Below, piece after piece: positions 43,368 to 51,654 of a stretch of 64,000 nt of DNA. Source of the DNA: JACPUW01 sp049115495 (GTDB lineage: Bacteria; Bacteroidota; Bacteroidia; CAILMK01; JACPUW01); NCBI GenBank assembly GCA_049115495.1, contig JAGDZV010000012.1, positions 1 through 64,000 of the forward strand. The letters run 5' to 3'. The notes beneath the pieces were generated by a model. It saw nothing but the letters and a program-made list of their open reading frames with translations, was not told where the DNA came from and did not search any database. The position numbers and the translations under genes were made by a program. How positions within the stretch are numbered: the first letter of the stretch is position 1; each line of letters starts with the position of its first letter.

Positions 43368-46157
43368 TTAGTTTTTTATAAAATGAGCTACTGAATTATG
43401 TCCAAAATATTCTAAAATTAAAGAGTATGATCCTTTAGGTAGGTTTTTAATATCAATAGTATCGCTAGTTTCACCGCTTAAAACCTTTCGGCCAATATTA
43501 TCATAAATTGTAAACTTTGAGCTTGTAACCGCTAAATTTTTAATTAAAATTTTCTGATTTACCGGGTTAGGATAAACTTTTAATTTAAAATATGCATTTG
43601 GCAAACTATTTGGTTCAAAATCAATGCTATTGGTTTTATTCAAACAATCGTTATAGATAAATTCAGCAAAGTATTGGCCTTTTCCGTAAAGGTTTGCATT
43701 AATCATACTATCGGTTTCATTATTTAGTAAAATACCATCTTTATACCACTGAGTAGAGGCATGCTTTTCTGCTAAAATTAACATAGAATCATTTTGTACT
43801 ATTTCAATAGATAAGGCATCTTTTTTTATATAATGGGTTATATGAACACTGTCGCATGTTTGCGTGCTAAATGTATCGGTATGGGTTATTGAGTTTTTAA
43901 AGTAATTGCCATTTATGCTAATACTATCCCCTTGGCAAAATGAATCGGTTTTTTCAGAATACACCCGTGGGCAGTTAATTTTTTGATTTTCAAATAAGGC
44001 AACAACTCGATCAAAATATGAGCATGTAACAATATCAATATCTCCATCATTATCAATATCAGCTACTTTCATTTGTTCACCTAATCCAGATGCACTTGCA
44101 ACTATTTTTTGGGTGTAAGTTTTGTTGCTGTCATTTAAAAAAGCGTAAACTCTTCCAAAGTCTCTTGATAGCACTAACACATCAGTAAAACCATTGTTAT
44201 CAATATCGGCAAATTGTTGATCAGTTGGCTTAGGAATACCACTTGAAAGAATTGTACCAGTAAATGTTGCATCACCGTTATTCAAAAGCTGTATAGCTGT
44301 ATTGTCTTCATATGAAAGAATAAATATATCTATATATCCATCATTATTAATATCCGCAACATTAAGTTCGCTTTCATTATCATTTACGTTGTTTGATGCG
44401 AATGGAGCTAAAGATATAATATCTAATGATTTGTAATTATTGTTATCATTTTCTACATAAGACAACATGCATGTACCATTAGCGCTATTCCATCTTATGT
44501 AAACTACATCGTTATCTCCATCATTGTCAACATCTATAAAGTCGTATTGACGGCTCCCTGCCGGCAAAGCTGTTTCGTGAAACTTTCCATTTCGCCATTC
44601 AAAAATTGAAAGATTATATTTCACATTTATAAAATCCGGATGCATATCATTATCGAAATCTCCTGCTTTAAAGTAATGCCAAACCTCATCTTCAGGCACT
44701 TTAGCTTTTGTTGCTTTTAGAGTTCCATTATCATTTTCAACCCAATATGGTACATCGTTTTGCGTTGTTAGATAATCTATGTCTCCATCGTTATCGTAAT
44801 CAAATTCAAGTAGCTCTTCAAGTGGACCAGTTTTGCTGTCAAAGCCGTTAACTAAAAATGATTCATTTGGTAGTACTTCATCTTTTAGGCTGTTGAAGTT
44901 AACATTCCAAGTTGCCCACCGAGTAGTAGCTATATCTACTTTACCATTGCCATCAATATCATTAATAATTATGTTTTCTCCACCATCAAAGTTATTTTTC
45001 CAAAGTCTATCAACGTTTCCTTGATCATTTTGAATGCCTATTTCAATATGCGAATAGTCAAGGTTTAAAAAGTCAATTTTGCCGTCATTATTAAAGTCAG
45101 CAATTGATTTTGGGTAGTTTCTATAGTCGAAATAATTGCTGATTAGCTGGAAATTGCCTTGGTGGTTATTTTTAAGAATATTAATTACTCCATTAGATGC
45201 GTATAAAAGATCAAGGCTGTCATCAGCATTGTAATCATAGGGTAGATAAAGACCACTTGATCTTACAGCACTTAGTTGAGTTATTTTTTTAATGGTAAAG
45301 TCGTCGTTAAATCTATAGATGTTTATACCGTTATCATTATTTCCTTGTGGGGCAAGAACAAACTCGGGTTTACTATCGCCAAAAAAGTTATCAGCTACGC
45401 AATGAGTATTTACATTATTAAAGGTAGAAATTTTATGCTCAGTATAGCTGCTTCTAGAGCTGGTGCTTTGTTCGTACACCACTACTTCGTATTCTTTAGT
45501 TTTTAAATTGTAGTAGCTTGCAAAAACATCTTTATAACCGTCTTCATTTACATCTGCAACGGCTAGCAAGTGAGAAGGAAAGCCTTCTGATTGAATAGAA
45601 TGCCACTTGAACGAAAGGTTTCCTTGGTTTTCTAAATACGCAAAGGCACCAAGTCTTCCACCCGGGTCCATTAATATATCTTGATCTCCATCTCCGTCCA
45701 TGTCCACTATTTCAATCCTATCTGCTTCATCATATCCTTCAGCATCTATGCTATGATAATTGTAGTTATAGTTGCCATCATTTACATACATAGCGGTGTT
45801 GTAGTTGCTGCCATCTTTGTGTACCACCAAGTAGTCCATTAAGCTGTCGTTATTAAAATCGCCCACTTCAATGTTGTTATAGCCCTTGTATTTTGTAGAA
45901 ATTATATGTGCTTTAAAGCTAACGCCTATGTTTTCGTAAAACATAAACTCATTGAGGCCTTGATAGGCTCCTAAAACATCCATATCTCCGTCGCCATCAT
46001 AGTCAATTGCTGCGGCAGAGCCTTTTGTATTGCTACCCGTAGGACTAAAAGAAAGGTAATTTGTTCTAAAGCTTTGGGCATTTATAGATGAAGAGACGAC
46101 TATAAGTATTGCGACTAAAGTTGCTGAAAAGTTGAAATTATACATAAACGCAAGCAT
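43368..46157 (-). CDS. Secreted FG-GAP/VCBS-repeat protein with T9SS type A sorting domain
   Basis: A 929-residue secreted protein. A signal peptide (MYNFNFSATLVAILIVVSSS..., cleavage near INAQ) favours a start at 46145 or 46157. About 700 residues of FG-GAP/VCBS repeats follow, each with a Ca2+-binding loop of DxDxDGDxD form (AIDYDGDGDMDVLG, DMDGDGDQDIL, DFNNDGKIDFL, DIDNDGDIDIV), expected to make an integrin-like beta-propeller. A Cys-containing Ig-like segment (CPRVYSEKTDSFCQGDSISI) leads to the type A sorting domain (FKLKVYPNPVNQKILIKNL ... LPKGSYSLILEY). It is probably a Ca2+-stabilised surface or released protein. It lies 122 bases upstream of the beta-helix gene on the same strand; no terminator is seen between them. 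Confidence 0.9.
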   Translation of the reverse strand: MLAFMYNFNFSATLVAILIVVSSSINAQSFRTNYLSFSPTGSNTKGSAAAIDYDGDGDMDVLGAYQGLNEFMFYENIGVSFKAHIISTKYKGYNNIEVGDFNNDSLMDYLVVHKDGSNYNTAMYVNDGNYNYNYHSIDAEGYDEADRIEIVDMDGDGDQDILMDPGGRLGAFAYLENQGNLSFKWHSIQSEGFPSHLLAVADVNEDGYKDVFASYYNLKTKEYEVVVYEQSTSSRSSYTEHKISTFNNVNTHCVADNFFGDSKPEFVLAPQGNNDNGINIYRFNDDFTIKKITQLSAVRSSGLYLPYDYNADDSLDLLYASNGVINILKNNHQGNFQLISNYFDYRNYPKSIADFNNDGKIDFLNLDYSHIEIGIQNDQGNVDRLWKNNFDGGENIIINDIDGNGKVDIATTRWATWNVNFNSLKDEVLPNESFLVNGFDSKTGPLEELLEFDYDNDGDIDYLTTQNDVPYWVENDNGTLKATKAKVPEDEVWHYFKAGDFDNDMHPDFINVKYNLSIFEWRNGKFHETALPAGSRQYDFIDVDNDGDNDVVYIRWNSANGTCMLSYVENDNNNYKSLDIISLAPFASNNVNDNESELNVADINNDGYIDIFILSYEDNTAIQLLNNGDATFTGTILSSGIPKPTDQQFADIDNNGFTDVLVLSRDFGRVYAFLNDSNKTYTQKIVASASGLGEQMKVADIDNDGDIDIVTCSYFDRVVALFENQKINCPRVYSEKTDSFCQGDSISINGNYFKNSITHTDTFSTQTCDSVHITHYIKKDALSIEIVQNDSMLILAEKHASTQWYKDGILLNNETDSMINANLYGKGQYFAEFIYNDCLNKTNSIDFEPNSLPNAYFKLKVYPNPVNQKILIKNLAVTSSKFTIYDNIGRKVLSGETSDTIDIKNLPKGSYSLILEYFGHNSVAHFIKN

Positions 46158-46215
46158 TACATTGTAAAGATAAATTTTACGACGGCAAATTCTTACTTGG
46201 TTTAAGAATAAGCAA

Positions 46216-46245
46216 TTGCATAGTAAGCAAATTGAAATAATTTTG
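46216..46245 (+). promoter_or_regulatory. Promoter of gene at 46275
   Basis: TTG at 46216-46218, a 19-base spacer and TAATTTTG at 46238-46245. The ATG is 29 bases further on. Confidence 0.6.
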
Positions 46246-46274
46246 CTAAAGGCTTTTATGAAAGCAATTAATGT

Positions 46275-47873
46275 ATGGATATAATAAAATGCGTTTCTAA
46301 AGGGGTTTGGTACAGGTTTGCCTTAGTTATTTGTTTGTGCTCAGGCGTAACTGGTTACGCTCAAAATACAATCTGGACCAACGAGTATGTGCTTGAATCA
46401 AGATTAAGTACGCCTGAATTTATTGGTGTTGATGATGATAATATAATTTGCTATACAGAGTATGCAGACCAATTTTACGTTGAATGCTATAATAGAACAC
46501 ATAATTATAGGTGCTACCGCAATAAGGTATTGTTTAGCGATATTGGTATTGAAAATGTAACCGTTAAAAAAGTGGTTTACCTAGATAGTAGCATTTGGGC
46601 ATGCGGTTGGAGTTATGGCAAAAGAAATAACAAGTACCAGGTACACTTAGCAAGAATTAACCCTAAGACAGGGAGGTTTATAGATTCATCACAAAAAGTG
46701 CTACTGACCCAAATTGTTTCTAGCTCAAAAGAAGTTGGCGACTTTGATTTGATTTTTTCTCCTAACCAAAAAAGGGTTTTACTCTACCATATAAGAACAG
46801 ATGAGAAACATGATTTAATAATTAAGAATTTTAGAGTTTTAAATACTGGTTTTGATGAAATTGAATCCAAAACATTGGAGTTGCCAAAAGCAGAGTACAA
46901 CGACCTTGGGCCAAAGTTTATTGATGATTTTGGCTCAATTTATGGGTTAGAATTAAGTGATGATAAAATTGTAAATGTAGTTAGCTACGACATTGAAGGA
47001 AACTTGAACGAGAGAAAGGAATTAATAAATATTGATTACAATTCCGAAAAAGCCTATATCACCAATGTTAAAGCGGGGGTTTCTCCAAATAATGAGTTTG
47101 TTGTAGTAGGGTTTTACCTTACTAAAATGCCATCTGATAATAGCTTTAAAAGCGAGATTAAGCCAAAGTATTATAAATGGAAAATTAGAGGTGCAATATT
47201 CTTTAAAAAGAAAAACGTACTTGCAAAGGGAAATGTAGAGTTGTCATTATTTGAATTTAAGTTTTTTGATAAACTAAGATCATTTTATAACACAGGGCAG
47301 GGCAAAGGCATTATGTATAATGAATACAGTAACGAGAAACTACTTTTTAATGGGAGTGATTTGTTTTTTTTGAGCGAAAGGAAGTACATGCAGAGTGCGC
47401 GAGATTATTTATATACCTTTTTAGATCAAGTAGTGGTTTTAAAGTTTGACAACGATGGTAAGCTAAGTTGGACACAGGTGGTAGCTAAACGGCAAAAAAT
47501 AACCGATAAGGTGAATGTTGGTGTATTAGGTAGTTTAGTTCCGGATCATTATTCCAATAGGTTTTTGTCTTACAGTGGTTTTATTGTTGACAATGAACTT
47601 TACATTGTTTTTAACGATAGGAAAGAAAATGCCGAAATAATACAGTTATTTAATATTGAAAAACCTTTTGGCTTTGGTGCCAAAGCTTTAGCCGTTGAAG
47701 CTAAACTAAATATAGAAAGTGGTGTCCAAACAAAACAAGCTCGAAACCAGTATAAGTCTTCAAAATTTTATTTTGTTCCTAGTGCCACTCATAATTTCCA
47801 AGGTGAAAAGTTATTGTTGTTTATAAATCAAAAAAATTATAGTTATAAAATTGGATGGCAGTCGCTAGAATAG
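46275..47873 (+). CDS. Secreted protein of unknown function
   Basis: A 532-residue protein. The N-terminus MDIIKCVSKGVWYRFALVIC looks like a signal peptide with cleavage near GYAQ at about 30. The mature part is beta-rich with repeated hydrophobic strands (KVVYLDSSIWACGWSYG, YQVHLARINPKTGRFID, VVLKFDNDGKLSWTQVV) and could be a divergent propeller, but I recognise no named domain, no T9SS sorting end and no catalytic motif. It ends KNYSYKIGWQSLE. It is divergent from the FG-GAP gene and has its own promoter. A periplasmic or outer-membrane-associated role is all that can be inferred. Confidence 0.8.
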   Translation: MDIIKCVSKGVWYRFALVICLCSGVTGYAQNTIWTNEYVLESRLSTPEFIGVDDDNIICYTEYADQFYVECYNRTHNYRCYRNKVLFSDIGIENVTVKKVVYLDSSIWACGWSYGKRNNKYQVHLARINPKTGRFIDSSQKVLLTQIVSSSKEVGDFDLIFSPNQKRVLLYHIRTDEKHDLIIKNFRVLNTGFDEIESKTLELPKAEYNDLGPKFIDDFGSIYGLELSDDKIVNVVSYDIEGNLNERKELINIDYNSEKAYITNVKAGVSPNNEFVVVGFYLTKMPSDNSFKSEIKPKYYKWKIRGAIFFKKKNVLAKGNVELSLFEFKFFDKLRSFYNTGQGKGIMYNEYSNEKLLFNGSDLFFLSERKYMQSARDYLYTFLDQVVVLKFDNDGKLSWTQVVAKRQKITDKVNVGVLGSLVPDHYSNRFLSYSGFIVDNELYIVFNDRKENAEIIQLFNIEKPFGFGAKALAVEAKLNIESGVQTKQARNQYKSSKFYFVPSATHNFQGEKLLLFINQKNYSYKIGWQSLE

Positions 47874-47998
47874 TTCCTAAGCACTTAAAGCTAAGAACTT
47901 CCGTCCTCTCTTTAATTAAAAATATTGCTAGGTTTTTCATGTGTCAATCCTAGAATTTAAAAATGGTTGTAAGAGCTTAATTATCAATTACAAAACAA

Positions 47999-48030
47999 TT
48001 TGAGCGTAAAGTACTAAAGCCATACTTTCG
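47999..48030 (+). promoter_or_regulatory. Promoter of SulP operon
   Basis: TTTG at 47999-48002, a 20-base spacer and TACTTTCG at 48023-48030 (one change from consensus), 51 bases ahead of the ATG at 48082. Confidence 0.5.
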
Positions 48031-48081
48031 CGGGCTTATTTTAAAGAGCACTTAGAAAAGTGCAAGAATAAATATTGTGTA

Positions 48082-49608
48082 ATGAAGAAGTATCTAAACC
48101 TATTTGACTTTAAGCAAAAGGTAGACTACAAAATAGAAATACTTTCGGGCCTAACAGTGGCTATGGCCTTAATACCTGAAGCAGTAGCTTTTGCCTTAAT
48201 TGCAGGTTTGTCTCCGCTTACTGGCTTATATGCTGCGTTTGTAATGGGTCTTATTACTTCGATATTTGGAGGTAGACCAGGAATGATTTCAGGTGCAACA
48301 GGCGCCGTGGCCGTAGTAATAGCTGCTTTGGCAGTTAGCCATGGGGTAGAATACGTATTTGCGGCAGTAATTTTAGCAGGAATTTTTCAATTGGGAGCTG
48401 GATTTTTACGCTTAGGTAAATTTATTCGCTTGGTACCCCATCCGGTAATATTTGGATTTGTCAATGGCTTAGCAATTATCATTTTTACCTCTCAATTAGA
48501 TCAATTTAAAGATGATAGTGGCGCTTGGTTACAAGGGAGCGAGCTCTTTATGTTTCTTGGCTTGGTACTTTTGGCAATGTTTATTATTTGGGGATTGCCA
48601 AAATTAAGTAAGGCTATTCCTTCTTCTTTGGTGGCCATTTTGGCTGTTTTTGCTATAGTTTATTTCGCAGGTCTAGAAACTAAAACCGTTGGAGACCTGG
48701 CGTCAATTAAAGGAGGTTTTCCACCTTTTCATATCCCGTCAATTCCTTTTGAGTTGGAAACTTTGAAAATTATTTTACCTTATTCAGCCATTGTAGCTGC
48801 TGTTGGTTTAATAGAGAGTTTACTTACACTAAATATAGTTGATGAGATTACCGAAACACGTGGTAGCGGTAATAGAGAGGCTGTAGCGCAAGGAGCGGCC
48901 AACTTCTTATCGGGATTTTTTAGTGGCATGGGTGGTTGTGCAATGATTGGTCAAAGTTTAATCAACGTTTCGTCAGGTGCGCGCGCCAGATTATCAGGAA
49001 TTGTGGCATCAGTAATGCTCTTGGTATTTGTAATGTTTGGTGCAGGTTTGGTAGAGCAATTGCCAATGGCGGCACTCACGGGTTTAATGATTATGGTTTC
49101 TATAGGAACCTTTGAGTGGGCGAGTTTTAAAACGTTGAGACGCATGCCACGTTCTGATATTTTTGTAATGGTGCTGGTAACACTTGTAACAGCCATACTC
49201 CATAATTTAGCATTAGCCGTAATTGTAGGGGTTATAATTGCAGCCTTAGTTTTTGCTTGGGATAATGCTAAACGCATTAGAGCTAGAAAGTACATTGATG
49301 ATAATGGTGTGAAGCACTACGAGATATACGGGCCTCTTTTCTTTGGCTCGGTTGGTGTTTTCAACGAGAAATTTGATGTGCTAAAAGACCCTGATGAAAT
49401 AGTTATTGATTTTGAAGAAAGTAGAGTGGTAGATATGAGTGCCATTGAGGCCCTAAATAAAATGACGGATCGTTATCAAAAAGTAGGGAAGAAGGTGCAC
49501 CTAAAGCATTTAAGTGAAGACTGCAGAGCCCTGCTTAAAAATGCCGAGAAGATTATAGACGTAAACGTAATGGAAGACCCCACCTACAAAGTTGTGGTAG
49601 ATAAGTAA
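48082..49608 (+). CDS. SulP-family anion transporter with STAS domain
   Basis: A 508-residue protein with a SulP membrane domain of about ten or more helices: ALIPEAVAFALIAGLSPLTGLYAAF is the family signature, with GMISGATGAVAVVIAAL and FGFVNGLAIIIFTSQL. A C-terminal STAS domain lies at about 415-505 (HYEIYGPLFFGSVGVFNEKF, IVIDFEESRVVDMSAIEAL). Members carry sulfate, bicarbonate or dicarboxylates across the inner membrane, usually driven by Na+ or H+. The substrate cannot be read from the sequence. It is followed after 9 bases by a DUF3592-like gene on the same strand; no sulfate-assimilation or carbonic anhydrase gene is adjacent. Confidence 0.93.
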   Translation: MKKYLNLFDFKQKVDYKIEILSGLTVAMALIPEAVAFALIAGLSPLTGLYAAFVMGLITSIFGGRPGMISGATGAVAVVIAALAVSHGVEYVFAAVILAGIFQLGAGFLRLGKFIRLVPHPVIFGFVNGLAIIIFTSQLDQFKDDSGAWLQGSELFMFLGLVLLAMFIIWGLPKLSKAIPSSLVAILAVFAIVYFAGLETKTVGDLASIKGGFPPFHIPSIPFELETLKIILPYSAIVAAVGLIESLLTLNIVDEITETRGSGNREAVAQGAANFLSGFFSGMGGCAMIGQSLINVSSGARARLSGIVASVMLLVFVMFGAGLVEQLPMAALTGLMIMVSIGTFEWASFKTLRRMPRSDIFVMVLVTLVTAILHNLALAVIVGVIIAALVFAWDNAKRIRARKYIDDNGVKHYEIYGPLFFGSVGVFNEKFDVLKDPDEIVIDFEESRVVDMSAIEALNKMTDRYQKVGKKVHLKHLSEDCRALLKNAEKIIDVNVMEDPTYKVVVDK

Positions 49609-49617
49609 GTGCTCTAA

Positions 49618-50100
49618 ATGAAATTTATTGGTGGAATAAGCAATATTGGCTTAGGCCTGCTTATTGGCCTTTTTGCCTTTATGTCGTTTGAGCAATTCTT
49701 TACTTTAAATAGAAAGTTAGAAAAATACAGCTTGCTTGTGCAGAATGGTATCGTAATTAATGCCAAGCATAATAACCTTATACAAGATATTAATACTAAA
49801 GTAAAGGGACTAGAAATTGATATTTCTTGGGTTGAATACAGCTTTGAAGTTAATGGTGAAGTTTATGATGGAAAGCACTTTTTAGAACCAGGCCAAAATG
49901 ATTTGAAGGATAGTATTGAGGTAAGGTATTTGGTAGAGAATCCGAATATTAATGCTTCAGATGCTTTTGAAACCTTCAATGAATTAGAAGCTGATAAAGG
50001 GTCTAATATTGATTTATGGTTAGGTGTTGGTTCTGGTACGCTTTCAGCTGTGCTATTATTATTTGGTTTAAGAAGTGTTTTAACTTTTATAGGTAGTTAG
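49618..50100 (+). CDS. DUF3592-like two-TM membrane protein
   Basis: A 160-residue protein with TM1 at about 8-27, an extracytoplasmic beta domain (SWVEYSFEVNGEVYDGKHFL ... SIEVRYLVENPNINA, the strand pattern and E-V-R-Y-L-x-x-N-P end of DUF3592 proteins) and TM2 at about 134-155. Function of the family is unknown. It begins 9 bases after the SulP stop and is probably co-transcribed, so an accessory role to the transporter is possible but unproven. It ends 33 bases from the convergent GH26-like gene. Confidence 0.78.
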   Translation: MKFIGGISNIGLGLLIGLFAFMSFEQFFTLNRKLEKYSLLVQNGIVINAKHNNLIQDINTKVKGLEIDISWVEYSFEVNGEVYDGKHFLEPGQNDLKDSIEVRYLVENPNINASDAFETFNELEADKGSNIDLWLGVGSGTLSAVLLLFGLRSVLTFIGS

Positions 50101-50132
50101 CTGTGTTGGTGTGCTTTAAAATAATCTCAGAA

Positions 50133-51227
50133 TCACTCATAGCCCAGTATCTCAAATAGTTCTGGAGATTGTTTTAAGTACCTATCCTTATTGGTTTCAA
50201 AAAACCAGGCCTTAGCAATTTTTTCATTATTGGTTAATCGCGCATCTTTCCAGTATACGCCTTCAAAGTCATAAATCTGCCAGTTGGCATTTATAAAGCT
50301 TATGGCCTTTATGTTTTTCTCGTAACAAATGCTAAAGAAGTTTACAAACCATGTGCTCCAGGCCTCATTGCTTGTAGGGTCTATTCCTTCAGTAGGGCTT
50401 GCTTCAGCCACCATTACTGGCTTTTTGTGCGTTTTGGCAAACTCCATTACGGCATCACCATAATTCATTAGATCGGCGTCGGCATAAAGCAGTCCAAATA
50501 AAGACAAACCAACCCAGTCTACATATTCATCGCCAGGATAATAGTCGGCCAGTGCATTACCTTGATAAGGTCTAAAAATGTATGAATGCCACACAAAGGC
50601 AATGTTGGTAACACCTTCATCATTTGCAAGGTCAACTATATGCTTGTAGGCTGCCACGTACTCGGCAGGCTCAAGTTCATTATGCGGTCCGTCAAATTCA
50701 TATCCAATTCGTAGGTAAATGGGGCGGTTAATACCCTTTGCCCAATCAAAATATTGCTTAAGCACGTCATCATACGTTCCGTTTGCTGTTTTCTTGGCCA
50801 CATCCCATGTACCCACCATCCACATACCACTTTGTAATACTGTATTCGGAAATCGATCTACCAAGCTTTGGTGATTGTGTGAGCTTTTATTCGGATTGGT
50901 GTGTTTACTAGTAATGCCCTTAAACTCTGTAACACCCCAATAGGCTGACCAACCACCCGGAATTGACTCATCAGCGAAACTGCCCATGTAATCATCAATA
51001 TCTTCGAGTGTTTGCCCCATTATTAATAACGTTTTACCCTTAGGGGGAACAAATTTTGTTTGCTCAAAGTCATATTCAAAATACGGATCAACCCTTTTGT
51101 TGATCATTGAAACCATTCGCTCTTCCTCTGAAGGAATATTACCTCCATTGCCAGTGCCATCAACTGTACAGGAGATGGCAAAAAGCAATGTGAAAGCAAT
51201 AAATAAAAGGAAGGTTTTATTTGGCAT
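50133..51227 (-). CDS. GH26-like glycoside hydrolase lipoprotein (beta-mannanase type)
   Basis: A 364-residue lipoprotein (MPNKTFLLFIAFTLLFAISC, lipid Cys20). After a linker the catalytic TIM-barrel follows. GKTLLIMGQTLEDIDDYM opens it, IYLRIGYEFDGPHNELEP carries the acid/base-type Glu177, FVWHSYIFRPYQG and YPGDEYVDWVGLSLFG are middle strands, and PVMVAEASPTEG carries the nucleophile-type Glu275. The arrangement fits GH26-like clan A enzymes, which cut beta-mannans or mixed-linkage glucans. A surface or periplasmic location follows from the lipobox. There are no SusC/SusD or other glycan genes around it, so it is not part of a typical PUL. The exact substrate is uncertain. Confidence 0.8.
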   Translation of the reverse strand: MPNKTFLLFIAFTLLFAISCTVDGTGNGGNIPSEEERMVSMINKRVDPYFEYDFEQTKFVPPKGKTLLIMGQTLEDIDDYMGSFADESIPGGWSAYWGVTEFKGITSKHTNPNKSSHNHQSLVDRFPNTVLQSGMWMVGTWDVAKKTANGTYDDVLKQYFDWAKGINRPIYLRIGYEFDGPHNELEPAEYVAAYKHIVDLANDEGVTNIAFVWHSYIFRPYQGNALADYYPGDEYVDWVGLSLFGLLYADADLMNYGDAVMEFAKTHKKPVMVAEASPTEGIDPTSNEAWSTWFVNFFSICYEKNIKAISFINANWQIYDFEGVYWKDARLTNNEKIAKAWFFETNKDRYLKQSPELFEILGYE

Positions 51228-51654
51228 TCTAATTATTGTCTAAGTAGGAAATCAATAGTAATCCATATGTTTATATCTAAACGTTTAAATCTATTAATCG
51301 CCACCAAACTCTTAGCTAGTGGTGTTTTGCGTATCTCTAAACCATAACGGCTATTGGTTCAAGTAAATAATCATCTAATTACAGATTAACCTTATAATAG
51401 TGAGAATAAATAACGCTAGACTGATTGTAAGCTTTTGACTTTAAGAATGAACTTTAAAGTCTTTTCGGCTTTTTGAAAAACTTAGAGTTAAGTTAATTTT
51501 TTGTCTTAGATATGCTTTTGAAACGGGGAAAGTATCTGTATATCTGACAAGATTGAGATTGTGTATTGTATTACAAAAATAGCCAGAAACATGGTAAAGA
51601 CTTTGAGTCTAAACCATGAATCTAGCTATTCTGAATAGTAAGTATAAAGTATAA
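51228..51654. other. 427-base intergenic region
   Basis: There is no credible gene. The first 350 bases are AT-rich and unstructured to the eye; the region next to 51655 holds the terminator of the minus-strand gene. No promoter with both elements could be placed for the GH26-like gene. Confidence 0.65.
51578..51630 (-). terminator. Terminator of T9SS gene at 51655
   Basis: AATAGC/GCTATT form the base, and ATGGT-aa-AGACT with AGTCT-aa-ACCAT the upper stem around a TTG loop. On the minus strand ATTTTTGT follows. It lies 24 bases after the stop. Confidence 0.75.

Noticed and set aside
47870..47900. GTTC/GAAC and AGC/GCT arms after the gene at 46275, considered as terminator
   Set aside because: The stems are interrupted by mismatched loops and no T-tract follows.
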